Part shown: positions 42,480-52,067 of the stretch, piece after piece
Position numbering within the stretch: position 1 is the first letter of the stretch
How the letters are laid out: each line of letters opens with the position of its first letter
NCBI GenBank assembly: GCA_009911065.1
Contig: QXWR01000027.1
Location: 1-64,000, forward strand
From: Clostridiaceae bacterium
Lineage (GTDB): Bacteria > Bacillota > Clostridia > Lachnospirales > Lachnospiraceae
Direction of reading: 5' to 3'
Length of the DNA: 64,000 nucleotides
Program-made: the position numbers and the translations under genes
The notes under the pieces: generated by a model
Database searches by the model: none
What the model was told of the DNA's origin: nothing
Seen by the model: only the letters and a program-made list of their open reading frames with translations

Positions 42480-44582
42480 CTATCTCTCGCTGACAAATTT
42501 GTCTTCACTGCCGTCAATGGGAGAAATTACTGACAGCATTTCTTTCATAGTATCATCATAAAAACGGAACTGTCCCCGACCAGCCCGCTTCACTGCATAA
42601 AGGGCCTGATCCGCTGCGTGGAACAACGTGTCATAATCCTTTCCCACAATCTCAGTGCGCGCCACTCCCATGCTGACAGAAATCTTAAAATCTTCATAAT
42701 GCCCTGCAAGGGAATGGAAAATACGGTCGATTGCCATCACAACGTCATCTTTGTATTCCAGAAAAATCAAAAACTCATCTCCGCCAACTCTTGCCGCAAT
42801 ATCTCCGCTACGAATACACCGGCGCAGCTGCTCAGTCATATATATAAGCACATGATCGCCAAACATATGTCCATAATTGTCGTTGGCATCTTTAAAATGA
42901 TCTAAATCTATAATAGCCAGAGCAAATTTACCCTTTGATATCAGCTCCATCCGTTCCTTAATCCGTTCTTTTGCATAATTATGATTGTACAACCCGGTCA
43001 AAGGATCATGGGATGCCATCTGCACCAAAGCATCGATGCGAAGACGTTCATCATGGATATCTGTAGTCTTTCCAATGGCTCCCATATAACGGGGCGGCTC
43101 ATCTGCTGACCACATAGCCCGACCAACCGTCCGCATCCATCGCTTTTGACCTTTGATTTTGATTTCATGGTCCTGCTTAATTACCGGCTGTTCTGGAGTC
43201 GTATTATGGAGCGCTCTCGAAATAATATCCAAATTATCCCTGCCGATCATCTCCACCACTTTGTCATTGTTATGGGGGTCCATGATAATCTCTTCCATCC
43301 CCAATTTTTTGGCTCCATAAACCGACAAAGTAACCATGGGAGGCGCTGCGGTATATTCAAACTGAATCTCTTGTGACATGTCTGCAAAGAAACTATATTT
43401 CATTCTTTCGTGTTCCAAAAGCTGTAATGTCCGCTCAGAAGCTGACAGTTCTTCGTGGCGAAGCAATTCCTCTGCCACATTCTTCATCTGTCTCTGGCTT
43501 ACTTTTGCCTGAGTATTGGTTCGAAGTTCCTCCTCCAAAATTCCTTCCACTTCTTTTAAGCATTCCATCAAAAGGGGATTAAACTGACCACACTGGCCTT
43601 CCAAAATCATCTGAACCGCCGTTTCGTGAGAAAAAGCTTTCTTGTAAACACGTTCGCTGGTCAATGCATCATAAACATCTGCCAGAGCCACAATCTGGGC
43701 AGAAATGGGAATATCATCCCCTTTCAATCCATCCGGATACCCCCGGCCATCGTAACGTTCATGATGCCACCGGCAAATCTCATAAGCAATCTTAATTAAT
43801 GGTTCGCCCTGATGGACCGGCAAATCCTCCAGCATGGAAGCCCCGATCAACGTGTGGGTCTTCATAGTGGCGAACTCCTCGTCTGTCAGCCGTCCCGGTT
43901 TGTTCAAAATCTCACTGGATACAGCAATTTTTCCAATATCGTGAAGAGCCGAAGCCGTACAAATCAGCGATACCTGGGACCGGGGCAGTTGATAACGGCT
44001 GTCCTTTTGGGCCAAATGTTTCAAAAGCAGTTCCGTCAATGTGCGAATATGTAACACGTGCAGACCACTTTCTCCATTTCGAAATTCTACAATATGGCTT
44101 AAAATATCTACCATCAAACTGCTTTGTTGTTCTTTCTCATAAATCTGATCCGCAACCAAATCAATCAACCGCTTCTGTTTTGCATAAAGCAGAATTGTAT
44201 TAACTACCCGGCGGTGAAGAATCAAAGCATCAAAAGGACGACTGATAAAATCGGTCACTCCCAACTCGTAAGCACGCTCAACATGAACCGATGCGCTCTC
44301 TGCCGAAATCATAATCACCGGAATATCTTCAATCCAGCGATTTTTATTCATTACTGCAAGAACTCCAAAACCGTCCATCTCCGGCATTACAATATCCAGC
44401 AGCAAAAGAGAAATAGAATTTCCATATTTCTGAAGAATGGACACAGCTTCTATACCATTCTCCGCTTCCATAATCTCATACTCGTCTCCCAACATATCCG
44501 TCAGAATCGACCGGTTCATCTCCGAGTCATCTGCTATTAAAATCGTCTGTCTAGGACTGTGTTTCCCGCTCATATAATTCAC
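42480..44582 (-). CDS. REC / HD-GYP / PAS / GGDEF signalling protein
   Basis: The 700-aa product combines a receiver (about 12-130, Asp63 in LLLDIVMPEMDG), an HD-GYP phosphodiesterase domain (about 160-340: ALHDIGK, HHERYDGRGYPDG), a PAS-like segment (about 400-510) and a GGDEF domain (about 530-680) with intact RVGGDEF. It carries both c-di-GMP synthesis and degradation modules. The GTG at 44582 with AAGGAAAC nearby is my preferred start; ATG 44573 or 44636 are alternatives. It is first in the four-gene operon and the likely output of the phosphorelay. Confidence 0.92.
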   Translation of the reverse strand: MNYMSGKHSPRQTILIADDSEMNRSILTDMLGDEYEIMEAENGIEAVSILQKYGNSISLLLLDIVMPEMDGFGVLAVMNKNRWIEDIPVIMISAESASVHVERAYELGVTDFISRPFDALILHRRVVNTILLYAKQKRLIDLVADQIYEKEQQSSLMVDILSHIVEFRNGESGLHVLHIRTLTELLLKHLAQKDSRYQLPRSQVSLICTASALHDIGKIAVSSEILNKPGRLTDEEFATMKTHTLIGASMLEDLPVHQGEPLIKIAYEICRWHHERYDGRGYPDGLKGDDIPISAQIVALADVYDALTSERVYKKAFSHETAVQMILEGQCGQFNPLLMECLKEVEGILEEELRTNTQAKVSQRQMKNVAEELLRHEELSASERTLQLLEHERMKYSFFADMSQEIQFEYTAAPPMVTLSVYGAKKLGMEEIIMDPHNNDKVVEMIGRDNLDIISRALHNTTPEQPVIKQDHEIKIKGQKRWMRTVGRAMWSADEPPRYMGAIGKTTDIHDERLRIDALVQMASHDPLTGLYNHNYAKERIKERMELISKGKFALAIIDLDHFKDANDNYGHMFGDHVLIYMTEQLRRCIRSGDIAARVGGDEFLIFLEYKDDVVMAIDRIFHSLAGHYEDFKISVSMGVARTEIVGKDYDTLFHAADQALYAVKRAGRGQFRFYDDTMKEMLSVISPIDGSEDKFVSER

Positions 44583-44684
44583 GTATGTTTCCTTCCATAT
44601 AATAAACATCTTACTGCAAAATTCGCATATTGGCAAAGTCTGTCTTGTCTATTTCAGACCATAACAACCTACTCAGCCTCATTA

Positions 44685-44713
44685 AGTATAACATACTTAA
44701 TCCAACAGGGCAA
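44685..44713 (-). promoter_or_regulatory. Promoter of the phosphorelay operon
   Basis: TTGCCC (44708-44713) and TATACT (44685-44690) lie 17 bases apart on the minus strand, with TG one base before the -10. They are about 100 bases upstream of the first gene. Confidence 0.6.
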
Positions 44714-44729
44714 GATATTTTCCTATATG

Positions 44730-44769
44730 AAAACGGGGAACTGCACATGATTTTCTGCAGTTCCCCGTT
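44730..44769 (-). terminator. Rho-independent terminator of the rnf operon
   Basis: GGGGAACTGCA and TGCAGTTCCCC form a perfect 11-bp stem with the flanking AAC/GTT extending it. TTTTC follows on the minus strand. It is located directly after the rnfB stop codon. Confidence 0.92.
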
Positions 44770-44771
44770 AT

Positions 44772-45563
44772 TTAAAGAATTACCTTCGCCGGACACTTGG
44801 CGGCACATTTGCCGCAGTTGGTACATTTGCTGTAATCAATCACCGCCACATTGTTATCCATGTGAATGGCATCAAACTCACACTGTTTGGTACACAAGGT
44901 ACAAGCGATACATCCATTGTCGCATTTGGCCTTTACATCCTTGCCCTTATCATGGGAAGAACACTGAACCAGATGTTCGGCAGAATAAGGAACCAGTTCA
45001 ATTAAATGGTTCGGACAGGCAGCCACGCACTTCCCGCAGGCCACACACTTTTCCTTATCTACCACTGCAACTCCATCCACAATATGAATGGCGTCAAAAG
45101 CACAGGCTTTGACACAGGATCCATATCCCATACATCCATAAGTACAGGCTTTCTCGCCGCCTCCCGGCACGACCGCCACCTTGGAGCAGTCATCAATGCC
45201 AAAATAATTGTATTGGACACGGGCCTTGTCGCAGGTGCCTTTACATTTCACAAAAGCAATTTTCTTTTCAGAGCCGCCGCTCTCCACTCCCATAATGGAA
45301 GCAATCTTATCTGCCACTGCCGGACCGCCCACTGGACAGGCATTCACTGCCGCCGTTCCGGCGGCAATGGCTGCCGCAAGACCATCACAGCCAGGAAAAC
45401 CACAGCCGCCGCAATTGTTGCCCGGAAGCTCTGCACGGACTAAGATTTCCTTTTCATCCACTTCTACTTTAAACTGTTCGCTGGCAATCCCCAGCAGCAC
45501 ACCGATGACAATACCGATGGCGCCGATGATGACTGCCGCTAAAAGCAAACCTGTCATATTCAT
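44772..45563 (-). CDS. rnfB: Rnf complex subunit B (ferredoxin-like)
   Basis: The 263-aa product has one N-terminal membrane helix, the RnfB/ASKHA-type four-Cys cluster motif (Cys51, 54, 59, 76 in NNCGGCGFPGC...CPVGG), a middle Cys-rich region and two ferredoxin-type motifs (CVACGKCVAACP; CIACTLCTKQC; CTNCGKCAAKCP). It receives electrons from ferredoxin on the cytoplasmic face. Last gene of rnfCDGEAB; the terminator follows. Confidence 0.96.
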   Translation of the reverse strand: MNMTGLLLAAVIIGAIGIVIGVLLGIASEQFKVEVDEKEILVRAELPGNNCGGCGFPGCDGLAAAIAAGTAAVNACPVGGPAVADKIASIMGVESGGSEKKIAFVKCKGTCDKARVQYNYFGIDDCSKVAVVPGGGEKACTYGCMGYGSCVKACAFDAIHIVDGVAVVDKEKCVACGKCVAACPNHLIELVPYSAEHLVQCSSHDKGKDVKAKCDNGCIACTLCTKQCEFDAIHMDNNVAVIDYSKCTNCGKCAAKCPAKVIL

Positions 45564-45578
45564 CTTCTAAGCCACCTC

Positions 45579-46157
45579 CTATTTAATCAGACCGGAAAAG
45601 CCCATGAATGCGATTGCCATCAGACCGGAGGTGATCAACACAATCGGAGACCCCTGAAAATTATAGGGGATATCATTGTCTTCAATGCTTTCACGGATAC
45701 TTGCCAGCAGCACAATCGCCACAGTAAAGCCCACTGCCGTACCAAAACCATTGGCTACGCTGAACAGAAAGTTATACTCTTTCTGCACATTGGTCAAAGC
45801 AGAACCCAAAACAGCACAGTTCGTAGTAATTAAAGGCAGGAACACGCCCAGAGCCTGATACAGGGATGGAACATTTTTCTTTAGAAACATTTCCACAAAC
45901 TGCACCAAAGCTGCAATTACCAGAATAAAAGCTATTGTCTGGAGATAGGTCACATTAAAGGGTACCAGTACAAATGTATAAATCAGATTCGTCACTATGG
46001 AAGCCAGAACGATTACGAAAATAACCGCTCCGCCCATGCCAAGAGAGGTATCCACCTTTTTGGATACGCCCAGGAACGGACACAGTCCCTGGAACTGGCT
46101 CAGAATAATGTTATTTACCAGAGCCGCTCCCACAATTACTAAAATCAACTCTTTCAT
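45579..46157 (-). CDS. rnfA: Rnf complex subunit A (integral membrane)
   Basis: The 192-aa product has six predicted membrane helices and the family motif LSQFQGLCPFLGVSK near the N terminus, with Cys in NCAVLGSA that helps bind the shared Fe-S cluster with RnfE. Length is standard. It is 14 bases downstream of rnfE. Confidence 0.96.
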   Translation of the reverse strand: MKELILVIVGAALVNNIILSQFQGLCPFLGVSKKVDTSLGMGGAVIFVIVLASIVTNLIYTFVLVPFNVTYLQTIAFILVIAALVQFVEMFLKKNVPSLYQALGVFLPLITTNCAVLGSALTNVQKEYNFLFSVANGFGTAVGFTVAIVLLASIRESIEDNDIPYNFQGSPIVLITSGLMAIAFMGFSGLIK

Positions 46158-46171
46158 TTATCTGTGTCCTC

Positions 46172-46978
46172 CTATTCTTGTTTGTCAGCTAAAGCTGCTT
46201 TTTCTGCTGCTGCCTTCTTGGCTGCCGCCGCCTTTTCAGCGGCTGCTTTCTTCGCTGCTGCTGCTTCTGCTTCTGCCTTGGCCCGGATTTCCTCCAAAAC
46301 TGCATGATTGGCAGAACATGCCGAACCGCTGCACGTCATACAGTTGCCGCCGCAAGCCAGCTTTGACGGAGCCACAGAACCATTGGTGGCAGACGGAGCC
46401 TTAAACTTATTCTGCAGGGCAGTCAGACCTGCCAGCACAAAGAATGCTCCAGGCGCCAGACCAAAGATGGTAATCCGGAAATCTTCCGGGATAAATGTCA
46501 TGCCAAACACAGCGCCTGCCCCAATAATCTCACGGACAATCGCAATGGCCGTCAGACCCACAGTAAAGCCAAGTCCCATGCCGATTCCGTCAAAGGCAGA
46601 CTCAAGAGGGCCGTTTTTAGCCGCATATGCCTCGGCCCGCCCTAAGATAATACAGTTTACCACGATCAAAGGAATAAAAATTCCAAGAGAACTGTACAGG
46701 CTGGGGACATATGCCTGCAAAAGCAGCTGAACAATCGTAACCAGAGACGCAACAATTACAATATAGGCCGGAATCCTCACCCGGTCCGGAATGACTTTCC
46801 GCAATGCGGAAATAATCAGATTGGAAAACACCAAAACTGCTGTGGTGGACAGTCCCATTCCCACGCCGTTGACTGCCGTGGTGGTAACTGCCAAAGTGGG
46901 ACACATACCCAGCATCAGCACGAAAGTCGGGTTTTCCTTAACAATGCCATTATAAATACGTTCCATACATTTATTCAT
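46172..46978 (-). CDS. rnfE: Rnf complex subunit E with unusual C-terminal extension
   Basis: Residues 1-190 are a normal RnfE membrane protein (NPTFVLMLGMCPTLAVTT; VVNCIILGRAEAYA). About 78 further residues are unusual: four Cys in C-x3-C-x2-C-x4-C (209, 213, 216, 221) and then an Ala/Lys/Glu-rich helix built of repeated AAKKAAAEK blocks. RnfE proteins normally end near residue 200. The start is ATG 46978; the upstream GTG at 46990 lies against the ribosome binding site. The tail may bind a metal or Fe-S cluster and a partner subunit on the cytoplasmic side. Confidence 0.95.
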   Translation of the reverse strand: MNKCMERIYNGIVKENPTFVLMLGMCPTLAVTTTAVNGVGMGLSTTAVLVFSNLIISALRKVIPDRVRIPAYIVIVASLVTIVQLLLQAYVPSLYSSLGIFIPLIVVNCIILGRAEAYAAKNGPLESAFDGIGMGLGFTVGLTAIAIVREIIGAGAVFGMTFIPEDFRITIFGLAPGAFFVLAGLTALQNKFKAPSATNGSVAPSKLACGGNCMTCSGSACSANHAVLEEIRAKAEAEAAAAKKAAAEKAAAAKKAAAEKAALADKQE

Positions 46979-46993
46979 GACTTTTCCCACCTC

Positions 46994-47602
46994 CTACTGT
47001 GCCAGACAGTTTTTTGCAAAATAAACCGCCCCGTTCACTGCGCCCGTCACCGCATTGGAGGTGATGGTCGCACCACTGATGGCATTGATCTCGTTGTCAG
47101 CAGACGCACCGTTCTTGGTAACGGTAAACCCATCTACATTTTTGCCTGCATACTGATTCTTCCAGTCCGTATCTGCATTCATACCAAGACCAGCTGTCTC
47201 GGCAAGGGTCAAAAATGCAATGCCATTGACCGTGCCATCCGCCATCACGCCTACAGACACTGTGATCGCACCGCCATAACCGTCCTTGGAGGTGGTCGTG
47301 ACCACATATCCCATAGGCGCTCCGGAGCCGTCCAGAGCAATGGCTGCCTCATCCACCGTCACATTTCCAAATCCAAGACTGCCGATCTCCCCGTTGGCAG
47401 AAGCAATCATCTCTGTCATATCATCCGCCTCAAAAGACACTGCGTCCGGCAGAACCGTCCGGTAAGCCTCCTCTTTTGCCGCCAGATTAGCCGCTGCAAT
47501 GGGAGCCTTGGTAGCCTCATATACACCGCCCAAACATGCGCCTGCCACCAGTGTTATGGCAAACAGAATCAGGGCGTCTTTCATAAATCCGCCTTTGCTC
47601 AT
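46994..47602 (-). CDS. rnfG: Rnf complex subunit G (covalent flavin)
   Basis: The 202-aa product has an N-terminal membrane anchor and an FMN-binding domain. The flavinylation motif (D/S)GAT is seen as ISGATITSNAV, where the Thr carries FMN. It is overlapped by the end of rnfD (ATGA) and has a strong ribosome binding site. Confidence 0.95.
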   Translation of the reverse strand: MSKGGFMKDALILFAITLVAGACLGGVYEATKAPIAAANLAAKEEAYRTVLPDAVSFEADDMTEMIASANGEIGSLGFGNVTVDEAAIALDGSGAPMGYVVTTTSKDGYGGAITVSVGVMADGTVNGIAFLTLAETAGLGMNADTDWKNQYAGKNVDGFTVTKNGASADNEINAISGATITSNAVTGAVNGAVYFAKNCLAQ

Positions 47603-48522
47603 TTCTTGCCCTCCTTTCCAAATGCTGTGGGAAGGGTATACCTTTCAATCAGCGGAACCACCAGATTGCTGATAATAATTGCATAGGAAACGCCCTCTGC
47701 AGAGCCTCCGAAAATACGGAACAACCCGGTTAAAATACCAAGCAGGATGCCAAATACAATCTGTCCCTTTGGAGTGATGGGACTTGTCACATAGTCCGTG
47801 GCCATAAAGAATGCGCCAAACATCAGACCGCCGCCGCAGATATGAGCCATCACATAAGACAAATCCGGTTTTCCGAAAATAAAGGCAAACACTGCCACGG
47901 TCAGAATATATGTAACCGGAATCCGCAGAGAGATCACTTTTCGGACAACCAGGTAAATCCCGCCCACCAACAGCGCAATCACAGACACTTCACCAATGGT
48001 TCCCGGAATTTTTCCGATAAACATGGCGGCCAGATCAACCGTCTCTCCTGCCTTTAACTGTGCCAGAGGAGTTGCTCCGCTCCAGCCATCCATGGTAAAA
48101 TCCGACATCTTGCCTGCAAAGGAAATCAACAGGAAACAACGGCCTGCCAAGGCAGGATTCATAAAGTTCTGTCCAATTCCGCCGTAAAGCTGCTTTACCA
48201 CAATAATTGCAAAAACACCGCCCAGAGCCGGAATCCACAAAGGAATATTTGCTGGCATATTGAGGGCCAGAATCATTCCTGTCACTACCGCACTCATATC
48301 GGAAAATGTCATCGGCAGCTTCATAATCTTCTGAAATACATATTCACTCAGCACGCAGGCAGCCACCGTAACGATCAGAACCAGCAGCGCATGAAATCCA
48401 AACTGGAATACGCCAAAGGCAGTTGCCGGCAGCATGGCAATACAGACATCTGTCATAATGCTGCGGGTAGTTTCGCTGCTCCGAACGTGCGGGGATGCCG
48501 ATACGTTTAATAATTTGCTCAT
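47599..48522 (-). CDS. rnfD: Rnf complex subunit D (integral membrane, covalent flavin)
   Basis: The 307-aa product is a multi-pass membrane protein with the RnfD/NqrB signature; the flavinylation motif appears as SGATPLAQLK. It begins MSKLLNVSASPH at 48522 behind AGGAGGGGAGAAGTT; a longer frame to 48564 overlaps rnfC and is less likely. Confidence 0.95.
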   Translation of the reverse strand: MSKLLNVSASPHVRSSETTRSIMTDVCIAMLPATAFGVFQFGFHALLVLIVTVAACVLSEYVFQKIMKLPMTFSDMSAVVTGMILALNMPANIPLWIPALGGVFAIIVVKQLYGGIGQNFMNPALAGRCFLLISFAGKMSDFTMDGWSGATPLAQLKAGETVDLAAMFIGKIPGTIGEVSVIALLVGGIYLVVRKVISLRIPVTYILTVAVFAFIFGKPDLSYVMAHICGGGLMFGAFFMATDYVTSPITPKGQIVFGILLGILTGLFRIFGGSAEGVSYAIIISNLVVPLIERYTLPTAFGKEGKK

Positions 48523-48535
48523 AACTTCTCCCCTC

Positions 48536-49861
48536 CTACGCTTTCTTTCTACGGTTTGCCGCAACCGTTTTTCTCATCTCTTTAAATGCCTGAGTCAAGG
48601 GACGCTTGGCCGGACAAATAAATGCGCAGCTTCCGCACTCCACACATTCCATACCATTTAACTTTTCAAACCGCTCGCAATCACCCTTTAAGGCCGCCTT
48701 CATCATCATCACCGGAACGATCTGGCTGGGACAAACACTGACACACTTGCCGCAACGAATACAGGGAGTCGGCTCATTGGCAGCCACCTCGTCTTTTGTC
48801 ATACACAAAAGAGCTGAGTTGGTCTTGGTCACTGGAATATCCAGATCAAACAGAGCCATTCCCATCATGGGACCGCCTGCAATCAGTTTCTCCGGTTCCG
48901 TCTTAAAGCCTCCGGCTGCTTCAATTAATTCCTTAAAATTGGTTCCGATCTTTACATTATAGTTCTGTGGATTTGCCACCGCATCTCCAGTGACCGTTAC
49001 AATTCTGCGCATCAGCGGCGTCGTTTTGCACACTGCCATGTAAATGGCGATCACGGTATCTACATTATTTACAATACAGCCTGCGTCAGCCGGCAGCATG
49101 GAAGAATTTACCTTTCTTCCTGTAATGGCATTGATAAGGGAACGCTCGCCTCCCTGAGGATACTTGGTCTGAAGCTCACATACCTCAATCCGCGGCTCAT
49201 CCTTTACCAATTCCTGCATCTTCTTAATGGCTTCCGGTTTGTTGTTCTCAATGCCAATTACGCCTTTGGCCTTGTCAAACAACTGGAGAATCACCTTCAG
49301 TCCGCCCACCAGCTTTTCCGGTTCCTCAAGCATCATCCGGTAGTCGCTGGTCAGATATGGTTCACACTCTGCTGCATTAACCAGCACGTACTCAATGGCA
49401 TTCTCATCCTTGGGTGTCAGTTTCACATGTGTGGGGAAACCTGCTCCGCCCAGACCCACAATTCCTGCTTCCTTTACAATGTCACGAATCTCCTGTTTGG
49501 AAAGCTTTGCAGGGTCCCGGTCTGCGCCCAGTCCCTCTACCGTCTGGTACGCACCATCGTTCTCTACAACGATGGAATTTACCATCGCGCCGTTTGCCAC
49601 ACGCCTTGGCTCAACCGCCTTGACCGTGCCGGATACGGAGCAGATGACATTTGCAGAAATAAATCCGCTTGCTTCGCCAATTTTCTGGCCTGCCAGCACT
49701 TTGTCTCCTTTTTTCACCAGCGGAGCCGCCGGCGCACCGATATGCTGAGACATAGGATAAACCATGTCGCCCTTCGGCACAAGGACCTGTGTGGGCTTGT
49801 TCTCGGACAGTTCTTTTCCCTCATAAGGATGAACGCCGCCTTTAAATGTAGCCAATCCCAT
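48536..49861 (-). CDS. rnfC: Rnf complex subunit C (NADH-dehydrogenase-like, Fe-S)
   Basis: The 441-aa product is the NAD-binding peripheral subunit. N-terminal RnfC barrel-sandwich region (FKGGVHPYEGK), GGAGFPTHVK for FMN/NADH binding and two ferredoxin-type motifs at the C terminus (CIRCGKCVSVCP, CVECGSCAFICP). First gene of the rnf operon. Rnf couples ferredoxin oxidation and NAD reduction to Na+ or H+ export in anaerobes. Confidence 0.96.
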   Translation of the reverse strand: MGLATFKGGVHPYEGKELSENKPTQVLVPKGDMVYPMSQHIGAPAAPLVKKGDKVLAGQKIGEASGFISANVICSVSGTVKAVEPRRVANGAMVNSIVVENDGAYQTVEGLGADRDPAKLSKQEIRDIVKEAGIVGLGGAGFPTHVKLTPKDENAIEYVLVNAAECEPYLTSDYRMMLEEPEKLVGGLKVILQLFDKAKGVIGIENNKPEAIKKMQELVKDEPRIEVCELQTKYPQGGERSLINAITGRKVNSSMLPADAGCIVNNVDTVIAIYMAVCKTTPLMRRIVTVTGDAVANPQNYNVKIGTNFKELIEAAGGFKTEPEKLIAGGPMMGMALFDLDIPVTKTNSALLCMTKDEVAANEPTPCIRCGKCVSVCPSQIVPVMMMKAALKGDCERFEKLNGMECVECGSCAFICPAKRPLTQAFKEMRKTVAANRRKKA

Positions 49862-49930
49862 CTACCTTTACCCTCTTTCTATTCATTTTCTTTCTCTTTT
49901 TGACAAAAACAGCTATTTGTCATCTTGTAC

Positions 49931-49959
49931 AGTATAACATAATTAAGAAAGGGTTACAA
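49931..49959 (-). promoter_or_regulatory. Promoter of the rnf operon
   Basis: TTGTAA (49954-49959) and TATACT (49931-49936) with a 17-base spacer on the minus strand, 69 bases before the rnfC start. Confidence 0.75.
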
Positions 49960-50091
49960 TTGGAAATTTTTCTTTAACTCTTAGTAAATTTTCTAAAACA
50001 TCCGTCAAAAACCATATCCAATCCCTGCCAAAATCACCATTTTATTGTTTATTTTTTAACAAATACAGTTTTTCCTCCATCCCTTATGTTT

Positions 50092-50262
50092 CCTCAAAAA
50101 AACAACGGTTTCCTTCATGTTCCCCTCAAAAAACAATTCCTTTAACCATGTACCGCCTAAAAAACAATCTCTCCTGTCGTGTTCTCCCTAAAAAACAATT
50201 TCTTCCATCCATGTTCCCCTGAAAAAACAATCTCTTTGTCTTGTACTCCAAAACAAACAAAT
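50092..50262. repeat. Degenerate tandem repeat, unit 31-33 bp, at least five copies
   Basis: On the minus strand each unit starts (A/G)TTGTTTTTT and continues with a G-rich part and (A)ACATG-like sequence, for example AGGGGAACATG. Unit lengths of about 31, 31, 31, 32 and 33 bases are not multiples of three, so it is not a coding repeat. It lies in the gene-free interval between the rnf promoter and the dnaJ terminator. Units are diverged, so it is not a CRISPR: there are no identical repeats with unique spacers. Confidence 0.8.
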
Positions 50263-50724
50263 TTACCCCCATTCCCCAAAATAAAACACCCCCGTCCTCA
50301 AAAACTACCATATTCATATTGTGAATTTTTTATTCAAAATCCACCGCCTCAAAAAGGATGAGATTATTTATTATTTTTATTAATAAATATTTATAAGCAA
50401 CACTTTTTCTCCACCAGATTTACCTCAAAGAGAGGGTGCTTAAAGGGGTTTCTTCTCTCTGGCAAACAGCCCTTCATAATAAATTTTAAATATTTTAAAA
50501 AAATTTATAACTCCATGCAATAAAATTATCCCCCACTGCATTAACCTATTGAACGGATGATGAAAAGAGTCAATTTCCGCGAGAAAAACAAGGCAAAAAT
50601 AAAAAAACAAAAATCAAGTAAACGAAATTCCTTGATGCATTACAATTCCATCACACACACCGCCAAGTTTTTCAAGTGGGATGCGGCCTTTTTCAAAAAA
50701 ACCTTAAAAATTAGGGTTGCAACC
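50263..50724. other. Gene-free AT-rich interval
   Basis: No supported gene. A short Lys-rich plus-strand frame (50557-50742) has poor codon structure and overlaps the terminator, so I leave it out. The interval contains long A/T runs and no recognisable structured RNA. Confidence 0.6.
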
Positions 50725-50763
50725 AAAAGAGCCGTCTCGTGACAAACACGAGACGGCTCTTTT
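50725..50763 (-). terminator. Terminator of the heat-shock operon
   Basis: AAAAGAGCCGTCTCGTG and CACGAGACGGCTCTTTT form a perfect 17-bp stem with a 5-base loop at 50742-50746. The A and T tracts make it active in both directions. It follows the dnaJ stop. Confidence 0.95.
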
Positions 50764-50787
50764 CCCTATCTGCAAACCTGTATAACT

Positions 50788-51933
50788 CTATTTATTAAAC
50801 AGCCCTTTCTTTTTAGGCTTCTCACTGCTGTCTGACTTTTCTCCCCGCATAACTGCGTCAAAATGCCGCAGAGCTTCCTTCTGAGCCTCGTTCATCCGCT
50901 CTGGAACCTGAACCACCAACGTTACATAATGATCGCCCCGAACGCCTCTGGCCCGCAAAGACGGCACCCCTTTTCCTTTCAGGCGCACTCTGGTATCGGT
51001 CTGAGTTCCCGGTTTTACCTCATATTCAACCTCACCGTCCACAGTCTTAATCCGAATCGGCCCTCCAAGAGCTGCTGTGGCAAAGGTAATGGCAACTGTG
51101 GAATAAATATTGGTCTCCTGACGCTTGAAGGTGGGATGTTGGGATACGACTGCTTCCACCAGCAAATCTCCCCGTTCGCCTCCATTGGCTCCCGGCTCGC
51201 CTCCGCCCGGACAGCGCACACTCTGCCCGTTGTCAATCCCCCCAGGAATGGATACTCTGAATTTCTTCTTTCGGGTCACATAACCAGTTCCATAACAATC
51301 GGAACATTTTTCACGGATTACCTTTCCCTTCCCGCCACACTCCGGACAGGTCTGGACATTTTGAACCTGACCAAAAAATGACTGCTGAGTATACATGATC
51401 TTCCCTTTACCATTACACTTGGGACAGGTCTCCGGGGATGTACCAGATTTGGCTCCTGTGCCGTGGCACTTGGAACACTCCTCTTTATAATTAATCTCAA
51501 TCTCCTTCTCGCACCCAAATACTGCTTCTTCAAAGGTAATGCGGATGGCCGTCCGCACATTGGCTCCCCGCATGGGTCCGTTATACTGGCTGCTGCGACT
51601 TCTTCCTCCGCCAAAAATATCTCCGAAAATATCTCCAAAAATATCTCCCATATCGCCAGTAAAGTCAAAACCGCTAAATCCACCTCCGCCTCCCGCGCCG
51701 CCGTCAAAAGCAGAATGGCCAAACTGGTCATACTGCCGCCGCTTATCTGGATCGCTCAGCACGCTGTATGCTTCGGATGCTTCCTTAAACTTTTTTTCCG
51801 CCTCTGTATCTCCCGGATTACTGTCCGGATGATACTTTTTGGCAAGGACGCGATATGCTTTTTTCAGAGCAGCCTCGTCCGCGGTTTTCGGGACGCCCAG
51901 GACCTCATAATAATCTCTCTTGCTCTCTGCCAT
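50788..51933 (-). CDS. dnaJ: Chaperone protein DnaJ
   Basis: The 381-aa full-length type I DnaJ has a J domain (1-70) with HPD (KKYHPDSN), a Gly/Phe-rich region, four CxxCxGxG zinc motifs ([32 protein letters not shown]) and C-terminal substrate domains. It activates DnaK. ATG 51933 follows GGAGGAGATC; a start four codons upstream is less likely. It is separated from dnaK by about 230 bases that hold a strong hairpin. Confidence 0.96.
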   Translation of the reverse strand: MAESKRDYYEVLGVPKTADEAALKKAYRVLAKKYHPDSNPGDTEAEKKFKEASEAYSVLSDPDKRRQYDQFGHSAFDGGAGGGGGFSGFDFTGDMGDIFGDIFGDIFGGGRSRSSQYNGPMRGANVRTAIRITFEEAVFGCEKEIEINYKEECSKCHGTGAKSGTSPETCPKCNGKGKIMYTQQSFFGQVQNVQTCPECGGKGKVIREKCSDCYGTGYVTRKKKFRVSIPGGIDNGQSVRCPGGGEPGANGGERGDLLVEAVVSQHPTFKRQETNIYSTVAITFATAALGGPIRIKTVDGEVEYEVKPGTQTDTRVRLKGKGVPSLRARGVRGDHYVTLVVQVPERMNEAQKEALRHFDAVMRGEKSDSSEKPKKKGLFNK

Positions 51934-52067
51934 GATCTCCTCCAACTTCTTAAATGTATTGTTACGGTTCAGAGGGGCTTAATATCGAATATTCATGCCG
52001 GATTTCTCACCGTCCAAACAATAACAATGTATACGCGTAAAACGGCTGTCACAATCCCAAAAAGCCC

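Noticed and set aside
50092..50262. CRISPR array
   Set aside because: Units are diverged and contiguous without unique spacers, and no cas gene is near.
50126..50317. Minus-strand frame of 63 aa over the minisatellite
   Set aside because: The repeat period is not a multiple of three and there is no ribosome binding site; the frame is a by-product of the repeat.
50557..50742. Plus-strand Lys-rich frame of 61 aa
   Set aside because: Low complexity, and it runs into the terminator hairpin of the heat-shock operon.
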